Shown one piece after another: positions 1 through 6,476 of a stretch of DNA of 12,692 nt (position 1 is its first letter; each line of letters begins with the position of its first letter). The stretch lies in contig HF996738.1 of NCBI GenBank assembly GCA_000433335.1, positions 17,742 to 30,433 of the forward strand, written 5' to 3'. Origin of the DNA: Clostridium sp. CAG:1219. Its GTDB lineage: Bacteria > Bacillota > Clostridia > TANB77 > CAG-465. The notes under the pieces are model-generated. The model ran no database searches. It was not told where the DNA came from and saw only the letters and a list, made by a program, of their open reading frames with translations. The position numbers and the translations under genes were made by a program.

Positions 1-1106
1 TCTTCAAGAGCCTTTTCTGCCCTTTCTAAATTTTCTTTTATTGCTTCATCTTCAAATTCATGTTTTACACTATTTTCTTGCTTTTCTTCTGAGGCATCAT
101 TCTTGTCGTCAGCTCTTTTTACTCTTGCATCTACGTCTTTTTCTTTTTTAATTACTTTTTCTTCATAATATGTAAAACCTGTTCTATCCTTATAATCATC
201 ATACTTTTCTTTTTCCTTTTGTTCTTTATATAAAACTTGATCATTAGGTTTTAAATTTGCAAGTTGAGCATTTGCATCTAAATACTCTTTTTTTAGTGCT
301 TCTAATTCTTCAGAATCTTTTTTGTCAGAATATTCTAATTCCTTTGTTTTTTCTACTATTCTTCTTGAAAGATATGAAATTCTTTCATTTAGTTTTTCTA
401 CTTCTTCTATATCTCCCTCTCTTTTTTTATTAATTATCTTTTCACTTTTTTCTTTCTCAAATTCTTCTGAATTAAATAAGTTTTTTATATCATCATTTTC
501 AGAAATTACAGATCTGCCATGGGATATTGCTCTGTGTTGATTATCTATTTTCCTAAGGTACATTTGATATGCAAGGACTTTATCATCCATTCTCTTTCCA
601 TTTGTTATAGCACCAGTATAAATTTGTCCATTAACTCCTGTTTGTAGATCTTTTACTAGTCTGTAATATTCCTTTGCAGTATTTAGATAAATAGCTTGTA
701 AAATTTCTCGTCTTAATTCTTCTCTTGTCTTCTCGTCAATATTTTTTCCTTCTGTTTGCTCTTTTAATATAGTTTCTGGATCTTTTTTACTATCTACCTC
801 TGCTTTTAGTTCATCTTTTCTTTCTTGTTCTACTTCCTGCTCTGACTTACCTTGAAGTCTTTTATCCATATACTCTTTTGCAGTTGGTTTAATTTGTCTT
901 CTTAGCTCACTAAAGAAACTTTTTTTATCGTAATCTGATAGTACTATAAGATCTATTTCATCTTTATCTAAAGAAAGATATTTTCCCTCTCTCATTTTTC
1001 TTCTTAATATTTCAGTATCTTCCTCAAAAGTTCTATCATTTAACATCCTGTCTAATATTGTATCATATTCTTCTTTGTTACTTCTTATATATTCTTTTAA
1101 TCCCAT
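1..1106 (-). CDS. Hypothetical charged coiled-coil protein (3' end outside window)
   Basis: The reading frame is open from an ATG at 1104-1106 to the window edge, giving 368 residues without a stop; the C-terminus is missing. An AGGAGG box (1114-1119) lies 7 bases before the ATG and overlaps the stop codon of ribonuclease HII, so the two genes are probably co-transcribed and translationally linked. The protein is dominated by Glu, Lys, Asp and Arg, with no cysteine or tryptophan in the visible part. There is no signal peptide or membrane segment. Residues about 1-200 look helical with a few hydrophobic patches (for example IDLIVLSDYD near 51-60 and LQAIYLNTAKEYYRLV near 136-151). Residues about 205-300 have heptad-like spacing typical of a coiled coil, and beyond 300 the chain is low-complexity and acidic/basic. 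I do not recognise a family. A cytoplasmic scaffold or structural role is possible but unproven. Confidence 0.75.
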   Translation of the reverse strand, partial: MGLKEYIRSNKEEYDTILDRMLNDRTFEEDTEILRRKMREGKYLSLDKDEIDLIVLSDYDKKSFFSELRRQIKPTAKEYMDKRLQGKSEQEVEQERKDELKAEVDSKKDPETILKEQTEGKNIDEKTREELRREILQAIYLNTAKEYYRLVKDLQTGVNGQIYTGAITNGKRMDDKVLAYQMYLRKIDNQHRAISHGRSVISENDDIKNLFNSEEFEKEKSEKIINKKREGDIEEVEKLNERISYLSRRIVEKTKELEYSDKKDSEELEALKKEYLDANAQLANLKPNDQVLYKEQKEKEKYDDYKDRTGFTYYEEKVIKKEKDVDARVKRADDKNDASEEKQENSVKHEFEDEAIKENLERAEKALE

Positions 1107-1117
1107 AATATTTCCTC

Positions 1118-1745
1118 CTATATAAATTTCTTACAAAAACTTGGTCTATGATATTTGCAAAGTCCATATTTTTTTATAGCTTCAATATGTGCCTTAGTAC
1201 CGTAGCCTTTATGCTTTGCAAAACCATATTCGCTAAATTCTTTATCCATTTCAGTTAACATTCTATCTCTTGTCACTTTAGCAATAATTGAAGCACAAGC
1301 AATAGATAATGATTTACTATCACCAGATACAATTGTCTCTTGCATTTCCCCAAATTTAGTTACCTTTTGATTTCCATCTATTAGTATAAAATCTGGCTTT
1401 ATCTTCAAGTTTTCTACTGCTTTTGCCATAGCAATCTTAGTAGCATTTAATATATTTACTTCTTCTATTACATCTACATCTGACATTCCAACCCCAACAG
1501 CTAAAGCATTTTTTAATATAACGTCATATAATGCCTCTCTTTTCTTTTCTGTAAGCTTTTTAGAATCATTTACTCCCTCTATTATATCACCGCTTTTTAA
1601 GTATTACAGCTGCCGCAACTACCGGTCCACAAAGAGGTCCACGTCCAGCTTCGTCGATACCACAAACATTTTGATATCCCAAATCATGATATTTTTCTTC
1701 ATATTCTAACATCTTTTCTAATCTTTCTTCTTCTGAATTTTTCAT
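1118..1745 (-). pseudogene. rnhB: Ribonuclease HII, split by a one-base frameshift
   Basis: RNase HII cuts the RNA strand of RNA:DNA hybrids and removes single ribonucleotides misincorporated in DNA. The first frame starts at ATG 1743-1745, gives 52 residues with the family signature [10 protein letters not shown] (acidic pair D31, E32), and stops at TGA 1587-1589. The second frame, one base over, carries the rest: EGVNDSKKLTEKKRE, then from residue 87 MSDVDVIEEVN, LIDGN (third acidic residue), SIACASIIAKVTRDR (fourth), KHKGYGT and the C-terminal HRPSF. Removing one A from the five-A coding-strand run (plus strand T run 1594-1598) restores an uninterrupted 208-residue protein, a normal family length. 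No other damage is visible, so the break is very recent, a sequencing or assembly error, or bypassed by slippage. It lies 10 bases after rsmI and 11 before the next gene, inside one operon. Function is certain; intactness is not. Confidence 0.9.
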
Positions 1746-1748
1746 TTT

Positions 1749-1754
1749 ACCTCC
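1749..1754 (-). promoter_or_regulatory. Ribosome binding site of rnhB, unusually close to the start
   Basis: GGAGGT on the minus strand ends only 3 bases before the ATG at 1743-1745 (four bases after the GGAGG core). It lies immediately after the rsmI stop codon (1756-1758). The short spacing is less than ideal, but no other start in this frame before the DEAGRG signature has a comparable box, so this start is preferred. Confidence 0.55.
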
Positions 1755-1755
1755 A

Positions 1756-2607
1756 TTATAAATCAAGACAATCTTTATATACCTCGTTTTTAGGAATTCC
1801 TTTTTCTTTTGCTACAGCTTTAATAGCATCTTTTTTATCCATTCCAGAATTAATGTATTCTTTAACTAAAGTAGCATTCGGAATACTTAGTATCTTTTTT
1901 TGTAAGTCTTCCTCAATTGTTTCTTTATTCTTTCCCTCAACTATTAAAACTATTTCTCCTTTTATTCCATTTTTATCTATATACTCTATAGCTTGTTTTA
2001 TAGTAGTTATTTTATATTCTTCATATATCTTTGTAAGTTCTCTACAAATACATATTTTTCTATCTCCTAGAGCTTCTAACAAATCTTTTAATGTATATAA
2101 AATTTTGTGTGGGGCCTCATAAAAAATCATTGTTCTTTTCTCATTCTTGATATCTTCTAAATGTTTCTTTCTTTGCTTTTTACTTACTGATAAGAAGCCT
2201 TCAAACGTAAATTTTGATGAATCAAAACCACTTCCGACTATCGCTGTAATTAAAGCTGTAACCCCAGGAATTATAATAACATTATAGTCGTTGTCTCTTA
2301 GATATGAAACTAAATTTTGTCCTGGATCGGAAATGATTGGCATTCCTGCATCAGACACTAAGGCAATATCTTTTCCTTCATCTAGTAATTTAACTATCTG
2401 TGATATCTTTTTTTGTTCTGTATGTTTTTCATAACTTATTAGGCTCTTTTTTATATTAAAATGTGTTAAAAGCTTAAGAGTGTTTCTCGTGTCCTCTGCA
2501 AGTATGATATCAACACTATTTAACGTTTCAACAGCTCTATATGTTATATCTCCAAGATTCCCTATTGGAGTGCCTACAACAAACAAATTTCCTCTTTCTT
2601 TTTTCAA
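1756..2607 (-). CDS. rsmI: 16S rRNA (cytidine(1402)-2'-O)-methyltransferase RsmI
   Basis: RsmI uses S-adenosylmethionine to methylate the ribose of C1402 in the decoding centre of 16S rRNA. The 283-residue product has the usual family length and motifs in order: [13 protein letters not shown] (10-22), [11 protein letters not shown] (37-47), [12 protein letters not shown] (85-96), [14 protein letters not shown] (114-127), FTFEGFL (133-139), FYEAPHKI (162-169) and the C-terminal GEIVLIVEG. This is the tetrapyrrole-methylase fold with a small C-terminal helical domain. The start is TTG at 2605-2607, supported by AAGGAG (2615-2620) seven bases upstream and by the conserved N-terminus following directly. 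It begins one base after the stop of the TrmN6-like gene, so the two are almost certainly translationally coupled. In Bacillus the equivalent genes yabB and rsmI also sit together, with yazA between them; yazA is absent here. Confidence 0.95.
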   Translation of the reverse strand: MKKERGNLFVVGTPIGNLGDITYRAVETLNSVDIILAEDTRNTLKLLTHFNIKKSLISYEKHTEQKKISQIVKLLDEGKDIALVSDAGMPIISDPGQNLVSYLRDNDYNVIIIPGVTALITAIVGSGFDSSKFTFEGFLSVSKKQRKKHLEDIKNEKRTMIFYEAPHKILYTLKDLLEALGDRKICICRELTKIYEEYKITTIKQAIEYIDKNGIKGEIVLIVEGKNKETIEEDLQKKILSIPNATLVKEYINSGMDKKDAIKAVAKEKGIPKNEVYKDCLDL

Positions 2608-2608
2608 A

Positions 2609-3364
2609 TTAATTCTCCTTACTTATGCCATACATTTTATAAATTTCATCTGTATATTCGCCTGAATCTTTATATTCTATAATTGGTGGCTCTATTATTA
2701 GTTCATTTCCTCCTTTTTTTACATATTTAATTAGTACTATACTAGGTTTCATATTAACTTTTGGATACACAAATCTAATTTTCTTAGGCTCTAAATTATT
2801 CTTTCTTGCCAAATCTATAAGGTCTACTAACCTTTCTGGCTTATGTACCATATATAATTCTCCTTTTACATTTAAAAGTTTGTTCGCACTAACAAATACA
2901 TCTTCTAATTTACATTTTTCTTCATGCCTTGCAATATATTTTACAGTATTTTCATTTATTATACCAGTACCAATTTGTTTATATGGTGGATTACATACTA
3001 TTATATCTATATTTTCACCATTTTCTAGCTTAAAGATTCTCTTTTTTATTTCATTATAATTTTTTATATCCTCATTTATTGGTATTATTTTCTCACTTAA
3101 GGAGTTTCCATATATATTTTTTTCTAAAAGATTAAACATTTCTTTTTGAAGTTCTACAGCATAGAGTTTTTTATAATTTTGCTTAGCAGAAATTATAATT
3201 GGAATTACACCTGTCCCACTACAAAAATCAACTATTACATTTTTTGAACTATTGGAAATAACAAAATTTGCAAGTAAAATTGTATCCATTCCAAAGCAGA
3301 AATAATTATCATCTTGAACTATTTCCATATCATTTATACCAAGTTTAACTTTTTTTATAGACAT
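2609..3364 (-). CDS. TrmN6/YabB-like tRNA (adenine-N6)-methyltransferase
   Basis: This is a class I SAM-dependent N6-adenine methyltransferase of the TrmN6/YfiC/YabB group; the E. coli member methylates A37 of tRNA1(Val). The 251-residue protein shows the N-terminal KLGINDMEIVQDDNYFCFGMDTILLANF block typical of the group (described here as positions 7-34), the SAM-binding loop DFCSGTGVIP (46-55), an acidic residue after the second strand (AVELQ, 69-73) and the catalytic VCNPPY motif (123-128). The ATG at 3362-3364 has GGAG eight bases upstream, and a promoter lies just before it, making this the first gene of the operon with rsmI, rnhB and the coiled-coil gene. Family assignment is firm; the exact tRNA and position modified are inferred from homologues. 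Confidence 0.88.
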   Translation of the reverse strand: MSIKKVKLGINDMEIVQDDNYFCFGMDTILLANFVISNSSKNVIVDFCSGTGVIPIIISAKQNYKKLYAVELQKEMFNLLEKNIYGNSLSEKIIPINEDIKNYNEIKKRIFKLENGENIDIIVCNPPYKQIGTGIINENTVKYIARHEEKCKLEDVFVSANKLLNVKGELYMVHKPERLVDLIDLARKNNLEPKKIRFVYPKVNMKPSIVLIKYVKKGGNELIIEPPIIEYKDSGEYTDEIYKMYGISKEN

Positions 3365-3390
3365 ATTTTTTGCTCCATCTTAATAATTTA

Positions 3391-3419
3391 ATTATATACT
3401 AATTAAACACAAAAATCAA
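3391..3419 (-). promoter_or_regulatory. Sigma-A-type promoter of the TrmN6-rsmI-rnhB operon
   Basis: On the minus strand, TTGATT (3414-3419, -35) is separated by 17 bases from a perfect TATAAT (3391-3396, -10). The start codon lies about 27 bases after the -10. The -35 falls in the T-rich tail of the terminator of the preceding gene, so the two signals are packed together. Confidence 0.7.
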
Positions 3420-3459
3420 GAAAAAACAAGAGTAAGTAACACATAAGCATTACTTACTC
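3415..3459 (-). terminator. Rho-independent terminator of the GDPD gene
   Basis: On the minus strand a perfect 10-bp stem (3450-3459 with 3430-3439, GAGTAAGTAA and its complement) encloses a 10-base loop and is followed by a T-rich tail (TTGTTTTTTC, plus-strand A run 3421-3426). The TAA stop of the GDPD gene lies inside the first stem arm. Confidence 0.8.
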
Positions 3460-4904
3460 CATGTAGTAAAAAAATCTACCATTTCATTTTTACAGTTGAT
3501 GCCATTTGGCCAACTTTCTTTTCTTAACATATCTTCACATATAAAATTATCAAATGAATTAATGTATGGTATTACTTCATATATGTTTGAAGGCGCATAC
3601 CCTATAACTGGCAGGCCAACTATTTGGTTAAACTTAGATAAGCTATGGACATTTTTATCTAAATCATATACTATATAGTCTGGTTTGCCAGTATAGAAGA
3701 ATAAAAAATTTGTTATTGCATTTATTATATAATTTGGCACTTTTTTTCTAAGACCAGAAAGGCTATGTCCCACTTGTCCCCTTATAAGATTTGGATAGTT
3801 TCTATAAAACCATCTCACGACAAATGGATTAAATGATTGAACAGTATATTCTCCCTTATAATCTTTTAGGTTTTCTACCAGTTTCTTTTCTAACTTTCTG
3901 TTTTTGAAATGATAGTCTTTTATATCAAATATTACAGGAACTTTACCCGATACTATAGACAAGAAGGTATCTAAATCTACAGAGTTTTTAAGATCTATTT
4001 TTTTTGCCTTAGAATTTCTCTGACCAAGTTTTTTTGAGATTTTATCAGAGTGATATACCCTTATATTCCCTTTAAAGTAAACAAAATCGGCCTCAATAGC
4101 AACATTATTTTGAACACATATTTTAAATGTGTCAGTAGAATTTTCGTATATACTACTATCCAATATTCCTCTATGTGCTATAGGACTATTAATTAAAAAA
4201 TGTTCCTTAGTCACTCTTGAAGCATAACGGTTAGCGACACTCCAAAGTTTATTTACTACTGACGAGGCAGTATCATTTTCTTCTATTGCAACAAAAAGAT
4301 TATTAATATTTGGGATTCCTTCATACTCACTTTTATAAATTATTTGAAGTTTTTTTCTAATAGGGTTTTTAGAATAAAACACATTTTTAGTAATCTTTCT
4401 TATTTTAAAATAACTAACCAATGAAGTAGCCTCAAAATATATGTTTGGATAATTACATGCTATTTTTCTAATGTTCTGCTTGTATGATCTATTTATTTTT
4501 CCCCTAGGGACAATAATCAAAAAACTTGAATTATTTATCATATCAAGTAGATCCTGTAAAAATACTATTTTTGAATTAGAATTCTTATAAAAGTATTTTT
4601 TAACATCATTTGAACATTTAGATGAAATTTTGCCTGGAAATCCTAATAACCTTAAAGTGTATCTATCAGAAAAACAAATTAATCTCTCATCTTTAAGAGG
4701 CCGCACTGTAAGTCTAATTCCACTTTTTTCTCCGAGTTTTAGAATTTCTCTATATGACTTTTCAGAGTTTTCTGGAAAGTTTAAGCAAAATCCTCTATCC
4801 GCAAATATAACTTCATACAGCCGTTTAATTTTTCGTGGTTTGTATTTAAAAAAATTAAAAAATACAATAAGGGCCAACATAAAAAATAAAACAATATATA
4901 TCAT
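3450..4904 (-). CDS. Membrane-anchored tandem glycerophosphodiester phosphodiesterase-like protein
   Basis: GDPD enzymes hydrolyse glycerophosphodiesters to an alcohol and glycerol-3-phosphate. The 484-residue protein starts with a hydrophobic segment (2-19) followed by basic residues, suggesting a membrane anchor. Residues about 240-480 form a recognisable GDPD domain: IAHRG (242-246), ENSTDTF (254-260), IEADF (270-274, metal-binding E and D), VYHSD (283-287), VIFDIKD (324-330), VQSFNP (355-360) and the late GLPVIGYA (430-437). Residues about 32-200 look like a second, degenerate copy: FADRG (34-38) in place of HRG, PENSEKSY (44-51), GIRLTVRPLKDERLICFSD (62-80) where the metal ligands E and D and the catalytic H are R64, T66 and F78, and FLIIVPRGK (128-136). 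ATG 4902-4904 has GGAGG eight bases upstream. The gene is monocistronic, with its own promoter and terminator. The substrate is unknown; lipid or teichoic-acid-derived glycerophosphodiesters are plausible. Confidence 0.78.
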   Translation of the reverse strand: MIYIVLFFMLALIVFFNFFKYKPRKIKRLYEVIFADRGFCLNFPENSEKSYREILKLGEKSGIRLTVRPLKDERLICFSDRYTLRLLGFPGKISSKCSNDVKKYFYKNSNSKIVFLQDLLDMINNSSFLIIVPRGKINRSYKQNIRKIACNYPNIYFEATSLVSYFKIRKITKNVFYSKNPIRKKLQIIYKSEYEGIPNINNLFVAIEENDTASSVVNKLWSVANRYASRVTKEHFLINSPIAHRGILDSSIYENSTDTFKICVQNNVAIEADFVYFKGNIRVYHSDKISKKLGQRNSKAKKIDLKNSVDLDTFLSIVSGKVPVIFDIKDYHFKNRKLEKKLVENLKDYKGEYTVQSFNPFVVRWFYRNYPNLIRGQVGHSLSGLRKKVPNYIINAITNFLFFYTGKPDYIVYDLDKNVHSLSKFNQIVGLPVIGYAPSNIYEVIPYINSFDNFICEDMLRKESWPNGINCKNEMVDFFTTWSK

Positions 4905-4956
4905 AAAGTTTTCCTCCTCTAAATTATTAATAAGGTTTTTAAAAGATTTTTAATAT

Positions 4957-4984
4957 ATTATATCAAATTATTATGCCTTGTCAA
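4957..4984 (-). promoter_or_regulatory. Strong promoter of the GDPD gene
   Basis: On the minus strand a perfect -35 TTGACA (4979-4984), a 16-base spacer and a perfect -10 TATAAT (4957-4962) preceded by TG in the extended -10 arrangement (TGATATAAT). Transcription would begin near 4950, giving a leader of roughly 45 bases before the ATG at 4904. Confidence 0.8.
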
Positions 4985-4992
4985 CTAACATA

Positions 4993-5021
4993 TTGTATAG
5001 GCTTGACAAATATGATATAAT
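4993..5021 (+). promoter_or_regulatory. Extended -10 promoter of the small plus-strand gene
   Basis: TGATATAAT (5013-5021) is a perfect extended -10. The best 17-base-spaced -35 is the weak TTGTAT (4993-4998). A perfect TTGACA at 5003-5008 is only 7 bases from the -10, too close to serve as its -35. Transcription would start near 5028, upstream of the chosen ATG at 5086 and downstream of the alternative TTG at 4978. Confidence 0.6.
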
Positions 5022-5085
5022 TTACATAAGTAAAGGAATTAAATTAAGTTTATTATACTATTTTAAGAAAGGAAGGTGCCTTACT

Positions 5086-5445
5086 ATGGCAACTTGTATA
5101 ACAGCATATGATTTCCTGCGGCTCTTCTTCTTTGAACTTTATTCAAAGAAGACTACCATCATAAGTAATAAGTTAGGCGTAATCCTTGAACCTTTTGTTA
5201 AAGTTCCATTCTATAGCGAAATTTTAGGTGGTATCACGTACACCAGATATGGAAATATCAAAAGTTCTAAGGAGCTTGAATTTGCCGAGGCAAGACTTGA
5301 GAAAGAAGAATTTGTTTTAATAGATGAGGAGTGTATACTTTTCTCTGAAAAGATAAAGCAAATAAGGTTAGATTCGTTTACCCCCTCTCAGGTAAATAAA
5401 GCGGAGAAACTTGCTGGTATCCTGTCAAAAAGACTCAAGGTATAG
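5086..5445 (+). CDS. Small orphan protein of unknown function
   Basis: The 119-residue product begins MATCITAYDF and ends ILSKRLKV. I chose ATG 5086-5088 because GGAAGGTG (5071-5078) lies seven bases upstream and the promoter lies between it and the in-frame TTG at 4978, which would be untranscribed. I do not recognise a family. The chain has an aromatic, hydrophobic stretch near residues 9-19 (DFLRLFFFELY), too short for a clear membrane segment, a middle part rich in beta-forming residues (25-57), and a charged helical C-terminal half (62-118) with a short basic end. Codons ending in C (ATC, TAC, ACC, TTC) are more frequent than in neighbouring genes, which could mean high expression or a different origin. 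It stands alone between its own promoter and a strong terminator, divergent from the GDPD gene. A regulatory role acting on the shared upstream region is only a guess. Confidence 0.7.
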   Translation: MATCITAYDFLRLFFFELYSKKTTIISNKLGVILEPFVKVPFYSEILGGITYTRYGNIKSSKELEFAEARLEKEEFVLIDEECILFSEKIKQIRLDSFTPSQVNKAEKLAGILSKRLKV

Positions 5446-5459
5446 TTAACTCATGTATA

Positions 5460-5498
5460 AGACGTGACACATTATTTTGTGTGTCACGTCTATATTTT
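5460..5498 (+). terminator. Strong hairpin terminator after the small orphan gene
   Basis: A perfect 12-bp stem, AGACGTGACACA (5460-5471) with TGTGTCACGTCT (5480-5491), encloses an 8-base loop and is followed by ATATTTT. It begins 15 bases after the stop codon. The U tract is modest, but the stem is the most stable in the window. The next gene's ribosome binding site (AAAGGTG) starts right behind it. Confidence 0.8.
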
Positions 5499-5514
5499 AA
5501 AAAGGTGAAAAAAT

Positions 5515-6459
5515 ATGAAAATAGAATATATCACTACTAAATTAGATAACGGAAAAACTCTAAAACATATACTTCAAAAGAAATTGTATATATCTAATAT
5601 TCTTTTATTTAATTTAGTAAAGTTTAATAAAATATACATAAATGGGAAAAATATGTCCGAAAATGTATACCTTTCATCTCGCATGAAAAATGAAGAAAAG
5701 ATAACAGTATTATTAGACTCAAAAACTGACATAAACAAATCGAATATAAAATACTCAGATAAGTTTAAAAAATATGATTTTAAACTTGACATATTATATG
5801 AAGATGAATATATACTGGCTGTAAACAAGCCTGCATATATGGTGTCTCACCCATCGGCCCCAGACTACCTAACGACGCTTTCTAACGCTGCATATAGCTA
5901 TTTAGAGGCTCAAGGTATAAATACAATACATTTAATTACAAGGCTAGATAAAAATACAAGTGGTGTTTGTATTTTTGCCAAACACAAATATGTACAAGAA
6001 TTATTTGCACGAAAAAAAGATACAATAGATTTTAAAAAAGAATATATAGCTATTGTAAATAATATTGTAAAAGAAAATCATGCAATAGTAGAAAAGAATA
6101 TAATAAGAGCAGAAAATTCAATAATTCTAAGAAAAGTATGTAATGCTCCTCTAGGAGATTTTGCAAAAACTGAATATTTCAAAATAAAAGATAATAAAGA
6201 TAAAAACTATAGTGTATTAAAAATAATACTTCATACTGGAAGAACACACCAGATAAGAGTTCATATGTCATCCATATCTCACACATTACTTGGGGATGAT
6301 CTTTATGCAACAAATGAAGAAAAAAACTATATATCAAACAAAATTAAAAGACAAGCATTGCATGCTAGAAGTTTAACATTTTATCATCCAATAACAGGAG
6401 AGTATATAGAAATAATAGCACCCGTACCTGATGATATTAAAAAGTTGATAGATTTTTAA
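5515..6459 (+). CDS. RluA-family RNA pseudouridine synthase
   Basis: These enzymes convert specific uridines in rRNA or tRNA to pseudouridine. The 314-residue protein has an N-terminal S4-like RNA-binding region (about 8-67, KTLKHILQKKL and KIYINGKNM), then the catalytic domain: AVNKPAYMVSHPS (102-114), HLITRLDKNTSGVCIFAK (139-156) with catalytic aspartate D145 in the RLDxxTSG motif, FKKEYIAIV (173-181), the GRTHQIRVHM block (242-251) and ALHARSLTFYHPITGE (281-296). Length and motif order fit RluA/RluC/RluD-type enzymes. ATG 5515-5517 has AAAGGTG eight bases upstream. No clear promoter lies between the hairpin at 5460-5491 and the start, so expression may depend on read-through or on a promoter I cannot see. 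The exact uridine target cannot be read from sequence; RluD-like modification of 23S rRNA is one option. Confidence 0.9.
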   Translation: MKIEYITTKLDNGKTLKHILQKKLYISNILLFNLVKFNKIYINGKNMSENVYLSSRMKNEEKITVLLDSKTDINKSNIKYSDKFKKYDFKLDILYEDEYILAVNKPAYMVSHPSAPDYLTTLSNAAYSYLEAQGINTIHLITRLDKNTSGVCIFAKHKYVQELFARKKDTIDFKKEYIAIVNNIVKENHAIVEKNIIRAENSIILRKVCNAPLGDFAKTEYFKIKDNKDKNYSVLKIILHTGRTHQIRVHMSSISHTLLGDDLYATNEEKNYISNKIKRQALHARSLTFYHPITGEYIEIIAPVPDDIKKLIDF

Positions 6460-6474
6460 TCTACCAACTTTTTT
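6439..6474. terminator. Bidirectional terminator between rluA-family gene and priA
   Basis: AAAAAGTTGATAGATT (6439-6454) pairs with AATCTACCAACTTTTT (6458-6473) around a TTT loop with a single mismatch. A runs on the left and T runs on the right let it work for both converging genes. The stop codon of the pseudouridine synthase gene (6457-6459) lies in the loop and second arm, and priA ends three bases after the T run. Confidence 0.75.
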
Positions 6475-6476
6475 GT

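Larger units (their letters stand above)
4957..5021. repeat. Imperfect inverted repeat joining two divergent promoters
   Basis: TTGTCAA (4978-4984) is mirrored exactly by TTGACAA (5003-5009) across 18 bases. Outside these arms, ATTATATCAAAT (4957-4968) is mirrored by ATATGATATAAT (5010-5021) with one mismatch. The left half has nine extra bases between the inner and outer elements. Each outer arm is the -10 of one divergent promoter. The symmetry could be an operator for a dimeric regulator or the relic of a promoter duplication. Confidence 0.6.

Noticed and set aside
322..540. Plus-strand open frame opposite the coiled-coil gene, and similar ones at 1853-2122, 2480-2665, 4630-4953, 8239-8451, 8921-9103 and 10875-11099.
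   Set aside because: They are rich in Ser, Phe and Leu, as expected for the complement of Lys/Glu-rich genes, have no ribosome binding sites, and lie wholly or mostly opposite strong coding frames.
5003..5008. TTGACA as the -35 of the orphan gene promoter.
   Set aside because: It lies only 7 bases from the TATAAT, far below the 16-18 bases needed; the weaker TTGTAT at 4993-4998 has the right spacing.
4978..5085. Upstream extension of the small orphan gene to an in-frame TTG at 4978.
   Set aside because: The probable -10 (5016-5021) lies inside this stretch, no ribosome binding site precedes the TTG, and the ATG at 5086 has a good one.
5574..5828. Minus-strand open frame inside the pseudouridine synthase gene.
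   Set aside because: It overlaps the conserved N-terminal part of a clear plus-strand gene, and its product is a low-complexity Phe/Ser/Ile string without a recognisable start signal.
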